Part shown: positions 10,231-22,172 of the stretch, one piece after another | How the letters are laid out: every line of letters starts with the position of its first letter | How positions within the stretch are numbered: the first letter of the stretch is position 1 | Assembly: GCA_916048095.2 (NCBI GenBank) | Contig: OU696570.1 | Location: forward strand, 2,465,018-2,529,017 | Source: Sacculina carcini | Taxonomy: Eukaryota; Arthropoda; Thecostraca; Sacculinidae | DNA: 64,000 nucleotides | Direction of reading: 5' to 3' | Program-made: the position numbers and the translations under genes | Notes under the pieces: generated by a model | Seen by the model: the letters and a program-made list of their open reading frames with translations, nothing else | Database searches by the model: none | Told to the model about the DNA's origin: nothing

Positions 10231-11640
10231 GCTCAGACAAGATGTTAAAGTCTTAAAGGAGCCAATGTGACTATTAGTCGGACTGTTGAGAGTGCCCTCT
10301 ATATATCTATGAGAAATGAACTACTAAGCGATCTTTCCAAATTTGTGTACAATGCATTTAGCTCGTAATATAGTGTTACAAATGAACTTGTCTATAATGT
10401 TAGAAATGGAATTGTGGAATTCAAACCGAAATAAAGTATTCTCCATATAGAGTTAGAGCTGAATTGAGCGATCTACTTTCTCGCATTTTTGTACAGTACA
10501 CAAGTGTTTCAAATGAAATCCAGTGTAGCATTGTGTTTCCATCATTCCAACAGTTAGTGCCGCGCATACAGGGACACATCAGAACTTACACAGCTCTAAC
10601 GTTTTGAGTGTATGGATATATGATTTTACTGCAAAACAAAAAGCTGAGAGGAATAAACATGACATTTTTGCATCAACTCTGTTTCCCTCCAACTAGTTTC
10701 GCACGTCTCGTCGATTAATCTGCCGATCGTTATACTCTGATATTATACTAAGATCTAAGAATCTTCGTTGTGTTATAATGTTTGTAGGAGGTTCACGGAA
10801 TAAAATCTGAGCAACGTTTGTGTTTGTCAAGGCTCCGGGATGACTCCCATAGTATGAGATGAGAGTACACGCAATAAACTGGGGCTTTTTCTACGTTCGT
10901 TACATATGTACGTTTCTACTGCAGCGAACGCAAATACGGTAGGAACACTAGCCGTGTATTATCGCCATCTCTCTTGACAAGCGAATGAATTCGGCACTGG
11001 TTGAGTTTACGCACGCGCGCTAAACTATAGGTCGTTGACCCCACCGGTCACGCGCGGTCACAATGCTCCTTGCGCCAAGCGCGTGGTGCCTACACTACGT
11101 ATGCTCAGGTTTTATACACTCCCACATCAAGGCTATGCAACAATTAATAAAAGTCAATGTACGTACAATTATGCATATAATCCAAATTGAGTTCATAAGG
11201 GCGCGAATCATATCTGCACATATCTATGTGTGCAGACTTCATAACAACAACAAATGTATTTTCTATAGCGCACACAATAATCAGAGGCGCGAAATGGTAT
11301 AAAATAAATGGACGAAAGAAAATAAAATTATGTAGCTCGGCGGGGGAGTGTCACAATGGGCAGTCGAAAAAAGTCAATCTACATGGCAATAACAACTACG
11401 ATGCATGGATATGTAATCCATATAGAATATGTGAGACTTCTGCTCTGATCTGTAATGATAATCTTGCATTCGCTTTCATACTTTGCTGTTAGCACATATT
11501 GTGTATTGTGTATCTTATATTGCGTTCTTATACTGTTCTTTCTGCTAAGGTAATTATATGAATGAGAAAAACAATTCAAGTGAAATAATTAAATTTTCAA
11601 ATATAAATTTGCATGTGGAAATATAGCGAAACTCTAGATA
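10231..11640. other. Unassigned intergenic sequence
   Basis: About 1.4 kb without recognisable genes. Short open frames at 11063-11302 and 11226-11492 lack conserved motifs and splice signals. I see no terminal repeats. Confidence 0.5.
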
Positions 11641-12010
11641 GCGAGCAACTGGCAAGCCTACATTTATGTTACGTCACTGAGAACGTCACCAGTGACGTCA
11701 CGCTGAAGGAAAGAGTATGGGATAAATTTAGACATTGTGTCTGAACCTCCAAAACAAACAGCACGCGGGAAATCGAATGTCGCTAAAGCGCAATTATTGC
11801 CTAATGACTTCTGCTTCAAGCCTTCCGAGTGAAGCGCGGTGAAGTACTTCACTCCACCTTCAGCATTGATAATGTAACACTGTGAAGCGCTTCCTAGCGC
11901 TTCCTAGCGCTTCAGCATTGATAATGAAACACGCCCATAGAGACACAAGAACGGAAAACACACGCATGAAGCACATACACATATAAGACAGAATTAGGAA
12001 ACAATCAGAC
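11641..12010. repeat. Short duplications and LINE 3-prime-end fragment
   Basis: TTCAGCATTGATAATG followed by AAACAC or TAACAC appears at 11858-11880 and 11911-11932 around a triplicated GCGCTTCCTA. 11944-12009 is the same LINE 3-prime fragment as 7617-7682. TGACGTCA near 11693 is a CRE-like palindrome of unknown relevance. Confidence 0.55.

Positions 12011-12056
<46 letters not shown>
12011..12056. repeat. (CA)n microsatellite
   Basis: Pure CA run, about 23 units, directly after the LINE 3-prime fragment, so it may have grown from that element's tail. Confidence 0.9.
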
Positions 12057-12060
<4 letters not shown>

Positions 12061-12143
12061 AGCAGGAGACTGCGTACACAACGGAACAAAACAAAATCGC
12101 TTCAAAACAAAATACTACTAAATAGATTACTAATATATCTCGA

Positions 12144-12222
12144 AATATACAGAGAAGCATACAGAGAAATATACAGAGAATCATACAGAGAAATATACAG
12201 AGAAACTGTGGTTTGATCGTGT

Positions 12223-12262
<40 letters not shown>

Positions 12263-12477
12263 TGTGTGTGTGATTGTGTTTGAGTGTGTCAACGTCTTAT
12301 TGTGTCTGTGTGATCGTGTATGGTTTAATTGTGTATGGCGTGCGAAAGTGTGTGAGCGAGTGTGTGTAGTTGTTTCGGTGTGTGTGTGTGTGTATGCGTT
12401 TAGTGAAGTGTGCATGCCCCGCGGCGGCGAGCGATTGACCGGCTCGCCGCTGATTGGTTGTGGCGGTGGGCGTTAGG

Positions 12478-12554
<77 letters not shown>

Positions 12555-12862
12555 CCGTGTGTCACCGTGTGAGCCTGAGAGTCGTGTTCGTGGTGCGGTT
12601 GTGGCGTGACGTCTTGTAGGTGCGCTTGGGGCAGTGATGCCCACGCACGCCTGTCTGAATATATATCTTAATTATATTTCTGCTACAGAAACACACAGAT
12701 AAATATACAGAGACATATACAGAGAAACACAGAGAGAAACGCAGAAAGCACAGAGCAACGAAAAGAAAGACACAGAAGCTGAGAGAAACCCCCCCCACAC
12801 ACACACACACACTCACACACACACACATAGAGAGAGACTAAGAGAGATAGACGGAAACTCAC
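12144..12862. repeat. Microsatellite-rich interval with ATACAGAGAA repeats
   Basis: ATACAGAGAA(A/T) repeats lie at 12144-12206 and 12697-12735, (GA)n at 12229-12261 and (TG)n at 12479-12551. GC-rich islands at 12415-12475 and 12550-12655 resemble exons in composition. The second has a possible minus-strand acceptor (TATATTCAG) and donor (GTGACA), but its translation does not match the DMXL continuation, so I do not call it. Confidence 0.6.
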
Positions 12863-15800
12863 TGGCGCATGAACTTGCTGGTATTTCTCCAGTGGATGCT
12901 GGTGACGGGAAGCGGGTGAGTCAGGTAGATAAAGTCGTAGCCTGCCGCCGCCGCCACAATCGCAGATTCGTCACAATCGTCGCATTTCTGACACTCTGGT
13001 ACACACAAACACACACACACACACACACATACACATTAGTTTCGCCAGAGCACGCAAACAAGCTACAAGCCAGCATTCGATCAACAGCAAAACGACCATG
13101 AATTATTAGCACAAACAAAAACGAGAAATAAGCAGACACAACAAAAAATAAAAACAAGCAGAAAGAAGCAGTGAAAAGTAGAAAGAAAGCAGAAAAAGAA
13201 CCAGGACAAGGCGTAAAGCAAACATAAACAAAAAAGCAGAAAAACGAAGCCGAAACATAAGCAGAAAAAATTGAAACCAGAGGAGAAAATGAGCAGAAAA
13301 AAGGAGCAGAAAAGATCCGCATCAAGACAGTCGGTAAATGTCACCGTGCTGAAGAGAGCAGGCGGCGGTCGAGGTCGGCGAGGTCGGCGGCGACGCCTGC
13401 TTGCCATACCACACCTTCACTGTACAATCTGCGCGACCGGCCGTGGCGAACAGAGCGCCATCTCGCGAGAATGCCATGAAATGAACCGGCTCGGCGGTGC
13501 GCACCCGCCACGTGCACCGCAACACGTATCGCCACGTGTCACTGCCGCCGCTGCTCGTGGCGGCCACGTGGTCGTCGCCACCGACGGCGAATTGTACGTG
13601 ACGGCGCGCACAACCCGCCGCTTCTGATAAAACACACATATACATGCATACATGCATACACACACACATACATGAGTGGTTCAATGCCGCCTGCACTTTG
13701 GGTCTAGCAGAGCCGTGTGAGATCTGCAGAGATCGAGGACTTCTGGGAGGTCGGAGCATCTGTACAGATCGTGTGATCTGGTGAGATCGAGGATCTGTGG
13801 AGAGTGGATTGTGAGGTCAGCTGTGACCGGGTTGGAGTCTGAGAAAAGTGCGTAAAGTGAAAACACACATAGCCCCTGAGGTAGGGGATAAAAACGCTGC
13901 CGCCGTAGCCGCTGCGTGTCGTGTGAGAGAAGCGACTAAAAACCGACCTCCTCTTCAATTTTCTGTCTTCTTAGCCAGTGGCAGCGCCAGAAGTTTTCCA
14001 ATGGGCGGCTGAGGGGGACGGGCTAAGGAAAAAGTTGAGGGGGCTTGACGAAGCATGAAGAGATACATTCGAACGCTGACTACATAATATTATAGTGAGT
14101 GACTGGGGCACACTGAATCATCGAAGTTGAACCTAAATTACAGGGTTTCATTTACAGTGGTAAGAAATTTTAATGTCCATGATTATGATTTTTGGGGGGC
14201 TTATGGAGGGCATGGCATATTTTTGGGGGGTCTCCAGCCACCCCAAACCCCCCCTGGCGCCGCCACTGTAGCGCGACGTTGCCCGTATATTGACCGCCTA
14301 GCCCGGAATTACTCACTGCAATCGCAAGAGCCCCACAGAGAGCGCGCGAGAGGCAGCGTACGCCGCGAGTATTCGGGGTCTCCACCCGGACGTTCCAGCT
14401 GTTACCGCACGCGACAAAAGGGCCACGAAAGGCGCGCGGGAGCGCCGCTACTAGTTGCGCTCCCGAGCAACCGGTTTGCTCGGCAGAGAGGCCAAGCCGC
14501 CTTTGATACAGAGAGTGGACCGAAGGCTGGGAGCACGAAATAGCGGACAAGGAGAGGAACGTGAGGGCCCCGAGCTGTGCAATACTATTGGTGTGGGAAA
14601 CGCCAGCGTAAACCAGCACCTACTGACCGGATAGGTGGAGATGTCCCGGCAATCACTAACACTCACGAAAAAAACGACGGTGTATTCAGAGTATGATCGC
14701 CTTCGAACACTGCGATATAGACATGCGACTGTGGGCGCTACTTATACATTCAATACACGCGATAAAATGAACAATACACATTATCTAAGCGATTACACAA
14801 AGACATGAACTAATGCTGAGTGCTGAGTATGCGGCATGAATGAGCAACATAGAAAGCAACAACAATACACAACTACGACAATAAATGAATGAGTAAAAAC
14901 AGTGAAACGACATAAACACTCATTGCGCTATCCCAGCGCCATCTGGTGACAGGCCTGTCGTCACCGTGCAGGCCACCGCTACAGTGCCATATCCAAGGAA
15001 GAAAGGCAGAGAGAAGAGTGGAATAGAAAATCAGAGAGAATGCAGCAAATTTGGCATCTCCCTTGGATTGCACTTTCTATTTCTCATTGGAATTAAAATA
15101 CTGGAATTAAAATACAGACACGCATACGTGGGAATTTTTTTAAGAATCAACTGCCTGACATAACAAGCGTTGATAAAATAGCTCACTGAGAAAAACTGAC
15201 ACCAACATATTCCCTGCAATAATGAATATTGATTTAATGCAGGAATTGACATGTACTTATGATATAATGGCCTAAAAATGAATGCACTCTACTTTGATTG
15301 CCAAACTTGGCGATGAAAAGAGAGCCAGATTAATCGAGAAATGATTGATACATGAAAAAGAGAACAATTGAGATATTGACAATGAAAGCAGAAACACTAC
15401 AAGAAGAAAAACAAAAAACGTAATAACAAATATAACAAAAAAATTGAAAGGAAAACTAAATCCAGAAGACATATATTGGAGAGTGGATTCGAAAGAAAGA
15501 GAAAGACAGAAGAAAAGTGTGGAGGGAAACAGCGGTACCTGCTGTAGCTGAACTATTACTGCTGCTATTGTTGTTGTTGTTGTTGTTGTTGTTGCCGATG
15601 TTAGTGGTGTTGTTGTTATCACAACTGCTGCTGGTCCACATTTGCAGAAACACCCCGCCTCCCACCAGCAGCTGAGTGCCATCAATGTTCCATGCAACAC
15701 TGTGCACTGCACACCTGGTGTCCACACTGCAACCCAACTGCCATCGCACGCGCAACGGCTGCATGCAACAACACACACACACACACATGTCACATTGTGC

Positions 15801-16547
15801 CTTTATACACACGAATATACACACACACACATACGTATACAACCACATACATACAGAGAGAAAGAGGGAAAGAGAAAAACAGGACTAGAGAGAAATATAA
15901 AGTAAAGGAAGAGAAAAGGAGCGAAATATAGATAGATAAAAAGAGGAAAAGAGAGAAAAGGAGAGAAGAGGGGAAGAGAGAGAAGAAAAGAGAAGGAGAG
16001 AGGAAGAGAGAGAAAAAGAGAGAAGAAAGAAGAGAGGAAGAGAGTTAAAAAAGAGAAGAAAGAAGAGAGGGAGAGAGAGAGATAAAGAGAGAAGAAAGAA
16101 GAGAGGAAGAGAGAGAAGAAAGAAGAGAGGAAGAGAGAGAAGAAAGAAGACAGGAAAAGAGAGAAGAAAGAAGAGAGGAAGAGAGAGAAGAAGAGAGAGA
16201 GGGGGAAGAGAGAGGAATAGAGAAAGAAAAGTGGAAAGGAGAAAGAGAGGAAGAGGGAAAGAGAACTAGAGGAAGAGAGAGGAAAAGAGATAATGATAGA
16301 GCGAAAGATATCGAGACTAAGAAGCTGACAGTGTTGGTGAGTGGTGGCTCGTTGGTGGCGTGTGGTCGCGGCTCATAGACACACACAGTGGTGGCGGCGG
16401 CGGCGGCGACGCGGCCACAGTCGCCACTGCAGTCAACACACGCCAGCTGGGCGCCATCACTGGCCGCGCCGCCAGCACACGCGATTATTTGCGTCCGCTC
16501 GAAATGCTCGTCCAATATCACCAGATCACAACCGGTGGCGTACACCT

Positions 16548-16582
<35 letters not shown>

Positions 16583-17476
16583 GATATAATAAACTATGCC
16601 CTAATACAGTGGTTCTTGAGCTTTTCCAGTGTTGGAGCCGCTTTCAAATCAGCAGGCAGTTCTCGCACCCACTGGATTTTTCATAGCTCTATGAAAAAAT
16701 TAAAATCTAATGACGTAATAACAAACCTATTTAAATTCATTATTCACTCATACAGCATGAACGTACTGTAATAAAAACAGTTATTTTCAGGGAAAACATA
16801 AAGCATGAGTAAAACATATATTTTCTTTAATTTTCACAGAAATCCTCGCACCCCCGGTTAAGAACCCCTGTCCTTATAACACGGGCGTGGATCCTGCGGG
16901 CATGGGGGTATAAACACCCCCGGAAAATTGGTTTGGGGAATTCATATGCAATTATACCCCGCCCCCCCTCCTCCCTCGAGAATCCTGCTGAGTGGAGGGA
17001 CCGATTTCTCGGGGGATTACGCTGGTGTTTCCGCCACCAATAATATTGCACAGCACTGGGCCTTCACGTTCCTCCTCTTGTCCGCTATCCCGTGCTCTCC
17101 TTCTCTGGTCCACACTCTCTCTCTCTCTCTCTGTTCCCAAGGCAGCTTCGCTTCTTACTGAGCAAACTCGGGAGCGCAACCAGTACCGGTGGTTCCCGCG
17201 TACTCTACGTGGCGCTATTGTCGGGCACAGCAGCGTCCGAGTGGATACCCCGAAACTTGTGTGTGTGTGCATGTGTTTTTAGAGAGAGCACACGTATAAT
17301 AAGAAGCATGCACTCATGTAAACCACAGTTGGATTTCAAATGATTGTGCGTATGTATATGTGTGTTTGTGAGTGCGTGCGTGAACAGACCGTGAACGGAA
17401 CCCCCAGCACAGTGCCGACGGCAAAACAATCGGCACTGGCGTTGCACGCGCCCGTCAGAATCTGGTGACACCGCAT
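12863..17476 (-). CDS. DMXL: DMXL1/DMXL2 (rabconnectin-3 alpha) N-terminal exons 1-5, WD40 region
   Basis: Exons on the minus strand: 17476-17390, 16545-16330, 15758-15539, 13623-13345 and 12995-12863, joined in consistent phase (0, 0, 1, 1). The start [12 protein letters not shown] and [16 protein letters not shown] across the first junction align by eye with the known DMXL start (MHLHQVLTGAVN, DVPFTAYGSGCDIVIL). WD40-like blades follow: [35 protein letters not shown] then VKVWY, and [18 protein letters not shown] before NTSKFMR. DMXL proteins are giant WD-repeat scaffolds of about 3000 residues that regulate V-ATPase assembly; only about 311 residues are here. Exon 3 carries an in-frame Asn run from AAC repeats. 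The exon 2 donor could instead be 12 bases further on. No sixth exon is recognised; the gene must continue left through repeats or is broken. Confidence 0.88.
12996..13032 (-). promoter_or_regulatory. 3-prime splice site of DMXL exon 5 within a TG tract
   Basis: On the sense strand a (TG)n run ends in TGTGTGTACCAG before the exon. An alternative AG 7 bases downstream (GTGTCAG) would put TGA in frame, so the first AG is chosen. Confidence 0.7.
13976..14268. mobile_element. hAT-like non-autonomous element in DMXL intron 3
   Basis: Starts CAGTGGCAGCGCCAG and ends CTGGCGCCGCCACTG, an imperfect inverted pair. The interior is G-rich and AT-rich without coding potential. I see no 8-bp duplication, so boundaries are less certain. 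The sequence CAGTGGCGGCGTTAGC at 63926 looks like the start of a relative. Confidence 0.65.
14330..14640 (-). repeat. Dispersed repeat copy A, inverted relative to 17010-17265
   Basis: Reverse-complemented, this segment shows TTACGCTGGCGTTTCCCACA, then CGTTCCTCTCCTTGTCCGCT, and a GGTGGAGACCCCGAA end. The copy at 17010-17265 has the same blocks in plus orientation. GC-rich with no coding potential; the class is unknown (LTR-like or SINE-like). It lies in DMXL intron 3. Confidence 0.7.
14660..15300. other. DMXL intron 3 sequence, unassigned
   Basis: AT-rich intron without recognisable exons or elements. AATTAAAATACTGGAATTAA-type repeats near 15090-15115 are the only visible structure. Confidence 0.5.
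15855..16310. repeat. 450-bp polypurine (GAGAAGA)n tract in DMXL intron 2
   Basis: Almost only A and G on the plus strand, with repeating GAGAGAGAAGAAAGAAGA and AGAGGAAGAGAGAG units. On the DMXL sense strand this is a long polypyrimidine tract. Frames through it (Ser/Leu/Phe-rich) are artefacts. Confidence 0.9.
16548..16579 (-). promoter_or_regulatory. 3-prime splice site of DMXL exon 2 directly joined to (TG)n
   Basis: On the sense strand (TG)n runs straight into TGTCAG and the exon begins GTGTACGCC at 16545. No pyrimidine tract separates the repeat from the AG. Confidence 0.75.
16607..16870. mobile_element. hAT-like non-autonomous element in DMXL intron 1
   Basis: Ends are CAGTGGTTCTTGAGC and GGTTAAGAACCCCTG, an inverted pair typical of hAT MITEs. 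Flanking octamers CCCTAATA and TCCTTATA agree at 6 of 8 positions. A relative with similar ends and interior (AAATCAGCAG(G/T)CAGTT) is at 39598-39899. Confidence 0.75.
17010..17265 (+). repeat. Dispersed repeat copy B, inverted relative to 14330-14640
   Basis: Contains GATTACGCTGGTGTTTCC, CACGTTCCTCCTCTTGTCCG and GTGGATACCCCGAA, matching the reverse complement of copy A with moderate divergence and a (CT)n insertion at 17107-17132. It lies in DMXL intron 1, so the inverted pair brackets exons 2 and 3. Confidence 0.7.
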
Positions 17477-17952
17477 CTCTGTCTTGCAGCTCTCACACTC
17501 TGTCTCTGTGTGGCTGTGAGTTGCATTAACCAGTTGTTCATAAATCAGTCGTCAGAAATCCTTCAATCAATGAGGACAGTCAGTTTCAGCTCTAAAATTG
17601 AACGGTTGGTAATACACATGCTATCAACGATGCGTACAAAAACGGAATATGTGCACTAGCAGTTATTGGAAATAAACGTGCCTGTACTAGCACCTTATAG
17701 GACCAGGATATCCCAAATAGTATGCCTTCTAAGATGTCCGCATGACCAAATAAAATTAGCCTACGAATCCTTTCAATATATATCCTTTCAATATTTGTGT
17801 GCAGGACAAGTGAATGAAAATTAGAATGATTCGAAATTACATCATTGCAGACAAGTACAAATATTATACTCGATCCAAATAACAACTTGATAAAATTAAA
17901 TAAAACACAAATAATAATAATAATAAAGCAAATAATATAAACAATAATGCTA
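17477..17952. promoter_or_regulatory. Presumed DMXL 5-prime flank
   Basis: The sequence upstream of the DMXL start codon, between the gene and the left direct repeat. AT-rich with short (AAT)n near 17912-17927. No TATA box or CpG-rich block that I would call a promoter. Confidence 0.3.
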
Positions 17953-18082
17953 CTAATAAGCGTTTAGCATATCTACCAACCACATAATCAATCGAGCTGC
18001 GGTGCTTTCGTTTTCATTCATTTGTTAATGTCTTTTTATATTTGTACGAGAAAACCACGTGTCTATTGTTGATTTTACGTAT
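17953..18082 (+). repeat. Left 130-bp direct repeat flanking the palindrome
   Basis: CTAATAAGCGTTTAGCATAT through GTGTCTATTGTTGATTTT matches 35963-36092 in the same orientation with about ten mismatches. It contains CCACGTG. The two copies lie outside the inverted arms. Confidence 0.85.
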
Positions 18083-18107
18083 ACAAACGAAACGAAAACG
18101 TGGCCAC

Positions 18108-18204
18108 TCATACCTTACCCAAGCTCATCTTTTAGAGGAAAGACCACCTCCACAGTGTGAAAGATGCGGTGTTCGCCTAACAGTGGAACACAGACTCATT
18201 CCAA
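18108..18204 (+). mobile_element. LINE C-terminal zinc-finger scrap
   Basis: One frame encodes SYLTQAHLLEE then RPPPQCERCGVRLTVEHRL, the CXXC...H C-terminal motif typical of jockey/I-type LINE ORF2 (compare PxCxxCxxxxTxxHxL). It is cut off by the start of the palindrome arm at 18211. Confidence 0.65.
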
Positions 18205-18511
18205 CAGGATGAGTCTAGTACCTTCGGTGCGACATCCACTTCACGCGACGCTGTTTTGCACTGTACATACCTGTTACGTCATTGACTTCTGAACGAGTGA
18301 CGTATTTAGGTCTAGCAGTGATGCCAGCAGGCCATAGAGAAATTGTAAGCCACTTCGTTCGACACCTTGGTTTATCACCAGATTTCCCGGTTGACCACTC
18401 ATACTCGACAGTGTATCTTTGGTGCGCGTCGTGTGTGTTCGTTCTCGGTCTTTGGCGTGTGTTCTGCAGTGGTCATTTTGATGGTACGTGGTTATCTTTC
18501 TTACTAGTAGT

Positions 18512-21500
18512 ATATTGGTATTAAGTATGGTCTGAATTGACTGCTATATCAGTACTCTCTATAATCATGCTTCCTTTTCACCTTGATTATGAGATATATT
18601 GGTATTAAGTATGGTCTGAATTGACTGCTTTACCAAGAGTCTCTATAATCATGTTACCTTTTCACCCTGATTATGAGATATATTGGTATTAAGTATGGTC
18701 TGAATTGACTGCTTTACCAAGAGTCTCTATAATCATGTTCTTTTTTCACCTTGATTATGAGATATATTGGTATTAAGTATGGTCTGAATTGACTGCTTTA
18801 CCAAGAGTCTCTATAATCATGTTTTCTTTTCACCTTGATTATGAGATATATTGGTATTAAGTATGGTCTGAATTGACTGCTTTATCAATACTCTATAATC
18901 ATGTTTCCTTTTCACCTTGATTATGAGATATATTGGTATTAAGTATGGTCTGAATTGACTGCTTTACCAAGAGTCTCTATAATCATGTTCTCTTTTCACC
19001 TTGATTATGAGATATATTGGTATTAAGTATGGTCTGAATTGACTGCTTTACCAAGAGTCTCTATAATCATGTTTTCTTTTCACCTTGATTATGAGATATA
19101 TTGGTATTAAGTATGGTCTGAATTGACTGCTTTATCAATACTCTATAATCATGTTTCCTTTTCACCTTGATTATGAGATATATTGGTATTAAGTATGGTC
19201 TGAATTGACTGCTTTACCAAGAGTCTCTATAATCATGTTTTCTTTTCACCTTGATTATGAGATATATTGGTATTAAGTATGGTCTGAATTGACTGCTTTA
19301 TCAATACTCTATAATCATGTTTCCTTTTCACCTTGATTATGAGATATATTGGTATTAAGTATGGTCTGAATTGACTGCTTTACCAAGAGTCTCTATAATC
19401 ATGTTACCTTTTCACCTTGATTATGAGATATATTGGTATTAAGTATGGTCTGAATTGACTGTTTTATCAATACTCTATAATCATGTTTCCTTTTCACCTT
19501 GATTATGGGATATATTGGTATTAAGTATGGTCTGAATTGACTGCTTTACCAAGAGTCTCTATAATCATGTTCTCTTTTCACCTTGATTATGAGATATATT
19601 GGTATTAAGTATGGTCTGAATTGACTGCTTTACCAAGAGTCTCTATAATCATGTTTTCTTTTCACCTTGATTATGAGATATATTGGTATTAAGTATGGTC
19701 TGAATTGACTGCTTTATCAATACTCTATAATCATGTTTCCTTTTCACCTTGATTATGAGATATATTGGTATTAAGTATGGTCTGAATTGACTGCTTTACC
19801 AAGAGTCTCTATAATCATGTTACCTTTTCACCTTGATTATGAGATATATTGGTATTAAGTATGGTCTGAATTGACTGCTTTATCAATACTCTATAATCAT
19901 GTTTCCTTTTCACCTTGATTATGAGATATATTGGTATTAAGTATGGTCTGAATTGACTGCTTTACCAAGAGTCTCTATAATCATGTTCTCTTTTCACCTT
20001 GATTATGAGATATATTGGTATTAAGTATGGTCTGAATTGACTGCTTTACCAAGAGTCTCTATAATCATGTTACCTTTTCACCTTGATTATGAGATATATT
20101 GGTATTAAGTATGGTCTGAATTGACTGCTTTATCAAGAGTCTCTATAATCATGTTACCTTTTCATTTTTGATTATGAGATATATTGGTATTAAGTATGGT
20201 CTGAATTGACTGCTTTATCAATACTCTATAATCATGTTACCTTTTCACCTTGATTATGAGATATATTGGTATTAAGTATGGTCTGAATTGACTGCTTTAT
20301 CAAGAGTCTCTATAATCATGTTACCTTTTCATTTTTGATTATGAGATATATTGGTATTAAGTATGGTCTGAATTGACTGCTTTATCAATACTCTATAATC
20401 ATGTTTCCTTTTCACCTTGATTATGAGATATATTGGTATTAAGTATGGTCTGAATTGACTGCTTTATCAAGACTCTCTATAATCATGTTTCCTTTTCACC
20501 TTGATTATGAGATATATTGGTATTAAGTATGGTCTGAATTGACTGCTTTATCAATAGTCTCTATAATCATGTTACCTTTTCACCTTGATTATGAGATATA
20601 TTGGTATTAAGTATGGTCTGAATTGACTGCTTTATCAATACTCTATAATCATGTTTCCTTTTCACCTTGATTATGAGATATATTGGTATTAAGTATGGTC
20701 TGAATTGACTGCTTTACCAAGAGTCTCTATAATCATGTTCTCTTTTCACCTTGATTATGAGATATATTGGTATTAAGTATGGTCTGAATTGACTGCTTTA
20801 CCAAGAGTCTCTATAATCATGTTTCCTTTTCATTTTTGATTATGAGATATATTGGTATTAAGTATGGTCTGAATTGACTGCTTTATCAATACTCTATAAT
20901 CATGTTTCCTTTTCACCTTGATTATGAGATATATTGGTATTAAGTATGGTCTGAATTGACTGCTTTACCAAGAGTCTCTATAATCATGTTTCCTTTTCAT
21001 TTTTGATTATGAGATATATTGGTATTAAGTATGGTCTGAATTGACTGCTTTATCAATAGTCTCTATAATCATGTTACCTTTTCACCTTGATTATGAGATA
21101 TATTGGTATTAAGTATGGTCTGAATTGACTGCTTTATCAATACTCTATAATCATGTTTCCTTTTCACCTTGATTATGAGATATATTGGTATTAAGTATGG
21201 TCTGAATTGACTGCTTTATCAATAGTCTCTATAATCATGTTACCTTTTCACCTTGATTATGAGATATATTGGTATTAAGTATGGTCTGAATTGACTGCTT
21301 TATCAATACTCTATAATCATGTTACCTTTTCACCTTGATTATGAGATATATTGGTATTAAGTATGGTCTGAATTGACTGCTTTACCAAGAGTCTCTATAA
21401 TCATGTTACCTTTTCATTTTTGATTATGAGATATATTGGTATTAAGTATGGTCTGAATTGACTGCTTTATCAATACTCTATAATCATGTTACCTTTTCAT

Positions 21501-21716
21501 GGTCTGAATTGACTGCTTTACCAAGAGTCTCTATAATCATGTTTCCTTTTCATTTTTGATTATGAGATATATTGGTATTAAGTATGGTCTGAATTGACTG
21601 CTTTATCAATACTCTCTATAATCATGTTTCCTTTTCATTTTGATTATGAGATATATTGGTATTAAGTATGGTCTGAATTGACTGCTTTATCAATACTATC
21701 TATAATCAATTTTCTG
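18512..21716 (+). repeat. Satellite array of 82-84 bp units, about 38 copies
   Basis: The unit contains GGTATTAAGTATGGTCTGAA, TTGACTGCTTTA, TATAATCATGTTACC and CCTTGATTATGAGATATATT. Two length forms exist: ACCAAGAGTCTCTATAATC (84 bp) and ATCAATACTCTATAATC (82 bp), mixed in a semi-regular order. Some units have CATTTTTGATTAT instead of CACCTTGATTAT. One unit near 21495 is internally deleted. Each unit has the inverted pair ATAATCA...TGATTAT around 16 bases. Confidence 0.97.
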
Positions 21717-22131
21717 CCACCTGATTCATTGTGATCCTGAGGTGCTTATTTGTCACATTAATAGACAGTATTTGTCGTGTTATGTATGCTGGTGTTGATA
21801 TGTAACCTGATCGCATGCCGTGTTTTGTTTTGTTTTTCAGTTGAGTCACCGGCGCGCTGTGCATGCAGTCTCGGGGCTCATCACAGTACTTGATCGAGGC
21901 TGGGTGGAGGATTGATCATCTCGTCGCCCACATCGAGATTAAGAACGGTCTTGTATCGTGCTGTATGTAGTGTCTGGTTTCTGGATGTGGCAGGGCAACT
22001 GGCATGCATTCTCACTGCATGCGTGTTCAGCCGACGACGACGGTGATTACTAGTTGTTCAGTTATCACGTCCACGTTTCAATTGTTTTCTCGTGTGTTGG
22101 CTTGCGTGCATGTGCTGTAGTGTTTGGTGAC

Positions 22132-22172
<41 letters not shown>

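Noticed and set aside
12550..12655. Possible DMXL exon 6
   Set aside because: It has plausible splice signals and GC content, but the phase-consistent frame does not resemble the expected WD40 continuation.
14127..14619. 138- and 149-codon overlapping frames
   Set aside because: They cover the hAT-like end and the dispersed GC-rich repeat in DMXL intron 3. Both strands are open and the repeat copy at 17010 does not keep the frame.
16045..16330. Ser/Leu-rich C-terminal extension of the DMXL exon 2 frame
   Set aside because: It is read-through into the polypyrimidine intron; a donor and the next in-phase exon at 15758 explain the structure.
18512..21716. CRISPR-like regular repeat array
   Set aside because: Units are contiguous 82-84 bp satellites with no unique spacers, mirrored in the other arm, in a eukaryotic genome with no cas genes.
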